NCBI RefSeq assembly: GCF_000067165.1
Contig: NC_010162.1
Span: 3,740,501 to 3,804,500, forward strand
Reading direction: 5' to 3'
Origin: Sorangium cellulosum So ce56
GTDB taxonomy: Bacteria; Myxococcota_A; Polyangia; Polyangiales; Polyangiaceae
DNA length: 64,000 bases
Of this stretch, positions 63,133-64,000 are shown one piece after another. A program made the translations under genes and the position numbers. Position 1 is the stretch's first letter, and each line of letters opens with the position of its first letter. A model generated the notes under the pieces. That model did not search any database, was not told the origin of the DNA, and saw nothing but the letters and a program-made list of their open reading frames with translations.

Positions 63133-64000
63133 ATGGATGACGCCCTGTGGGTGGACGAGCTCTACAAGGCGTTCTGGCGGACCCTCCCCGGGATGCTGCA
63201 CGCCGACGCGCAGGGGCTGGCTTACACGCTCGGCCTGTCCCCGTCGCGCGACGTGCCCTGGAGCGCCGTGTTCAGCAACGAGATCACGCTGGCCGCCCCC
63301 GCGCTGCTCGCGGAGGCCATGCCAGGCGTGCGCGGGGCCACGGTGCAGGACGCGCTCCTCGCGCACCTGCTCGCCGTCATCGAGGCGTTCGGCACCGATC
63401 GCATCAAGGACAAGCAGGTCCGCCCGACCTGGCAGCTCGAGGCCATCCTGGCGCACGCTCGGCGGGCGCGCGACGAGGCGCTCCGCCGCGTCGCGCCAGG
63501 GGTCGACGACCCGGCCATCGACTTCGCGCGCGCGGACGACGCGACGCTGTTCGCCATCGAGACCGAGCGCAGCCTCCTCGCGAGCGGCGGGCCCGCCGGC
63601 TTCAGCCGCTATTACGCGCTCTCCCTCAGCAAGCAGAGCGTCGGCTTCCCGGCGTCGATCGCCCTCGCGCACGCCGCCGGCTGGACGGCCGAGCGGCGCG
63701 AGGTGCTCGCGCGGCTGCTGTCGTCGGTGTGGCTCGGGCTGCAGCTCCACGACGACGTCATGGACTGGCAGGACGACTACCAGCGCGGCGGCGCCTGGGC
63801 CGTCGTCCTGGCCTCGGAGCTCCGATCGCGCGCGCACGGCGAGCCCCGGGCCGAGGAGCGCGATCGGGAGCGCGCCTCGGAGCCGCCGCGCCACCGCGGC
63901 GCGGTCGCGTACGGACCGCTCGGCACGCCGCCCTGGGGGATCGCGGCGACGCCGAGGGCGCAGGGCGAGCCGCCGACCCCCGACGCGCCCTCGTCCTTGC
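63133..64000 (+). CDS. Partial class 1 isoprenoid biosynthesis enzyme
   Basis: ATG 63133 with GGGAGGTG eight bases upstream; the frame is open at the right edge (289 residues visible). An all-helical fold is suggested. The Asp-rich motif QLHDDVMDWQDD near residue 205 matches the metal-binding helix of class 1 polyprenyl/terpene synthases, read here as DDxxDWxDD. After residue ~225 the sequence is low-complexity (Arg/Glu/Pro), so a linker to another domain may follow. It may make a prenyl or terpene product; the second metal motif is outside the visible part. Confidence 0.7.
   Translation, partial: MDDALWVDELYKAFWRTLPGMLHADAQGLAYTLGLSPSRDVPWSAVFSNEITLAAPALLAEAMPGVRGATVQDALLAHLLAVIEAFGTDRIKDKQVRPTWQLEAILAHARRARDEALRRVAPGVDDPAIDFARADDATLFAIETERSLLASGGPAGFSRYYALSLSKQSVGFPASIALAHAAGWTAERREVLARLLSSVWLGLQLHDDVMDWQDDYQRGGAWAVVLASELRSRAHGEPRAEERDRERASEPPRHRGAVAYGPLGTPPWGIAATPRAQGEPPTPDAPSSL

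Overview
The window is very GC-rich, densely coded DNA with strong G/C preference at third codon positions. Its gene content points to a myxobacterium of the Sorangium/Polyangium type: several eukaryotic-style Ser/Thr kinases fused to AAA-ATPase, TPR, GAF and STAS modules, PilZ proteins, Gly-rich lipoproteins with MopE-type calcium motifs, many GTG starts, and no operon longer than seven genes. No rRNA, CRISPR array, intact transposase or phage gene was seen. The organism assignment is inferred from gene style, not from a marker gene.

Layout. 1-7.7 kb: the C-terminal part of a large kinase-family sensor protein (cut by the left edge), a small unknown protein, a PilZ/AMIN-like membrane protein, a coiled-coil protein and an HNH nuclease. 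7.7-9.5 kb: an outer-membrane barrel gene, a frameshifted TetR remnant and a ~44-bp tandem repeat array. 9.5-15.3 kb (minus): a kinase/cyclase-like/AAA/TPR protein whose stop overlaps the start of a patatin lipase. 15.8-22.7 kb (plus): a tight operon with an AprA-like flavoprotein, a 2[4Fe-4S] ferredoxin, a HEAT-repeat protein, a substrate-binding protein with a NosL-like tail, a permease and an ATPase, followed by a DoxX gene. 22.9-27.4 kb: a PAS histidine kinase and an FtsH protease. 27.9-34.9 kb: an ATP-grasp ligase, a GNAT-methyltransferase fusion, SrkA-like kinase, TerB-like protein, another Ser/Thr kinase and a GH5-like lipoprotein. 35.2-43.2 kb: class III alcohol dehydrogenase, M17 aminopeptidase, SRPBCC lipoprotein, beta-helix protein, LysR regulator and a MopE-type lipoprotein. 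43.2-51.6 kb: a DUF2339-DUF3999 fusion, a small protein, a Dam-type methylase, a GNAT-like protein and a Nudix hydrolase. 51.7-55 kb: tRNA-Glu, tRNA-Gln and groES-groEL with a clear promoter and terminator. 54.8-57.3 kb: a CRP-like protein paired with a class II cyclic-nucleotide phosphodiesterase, then a PP2C phosphatase. 57.5-62.4 kb: a FAD oxidoreductase and membrane-bound SpeE, divergent from a DUF4178 protein. 62.7-64 kb: a small unknown protein and a class 1 isoprenoid enzyme cut by the right edge.

Best candidates for undescribed biology are the AprAB-like/HEAT/ABC operon with its NosL-like fused binding protein (15.8-22.7 kb), and the SpeE/FAD-oxidase/DUF4178 group (57.5-62.4 kb). The first looks like import of a small, probably sulfur-containing, anion coupled to a soluble flavin/iron-sulfur redox enzyme. 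The second combines polyamine-synthase-like chemistry, an amine-oxidase-like enzyme and a zinc-ribbon membrane protein. Smaller points of interest are the GNAT-methyltransferase fusion, the DUF2339-DUF3999 fusion, the decayed TetR gene beside a minisatellite, and the paired cyclic-nucleotide sensor and hydrolase.
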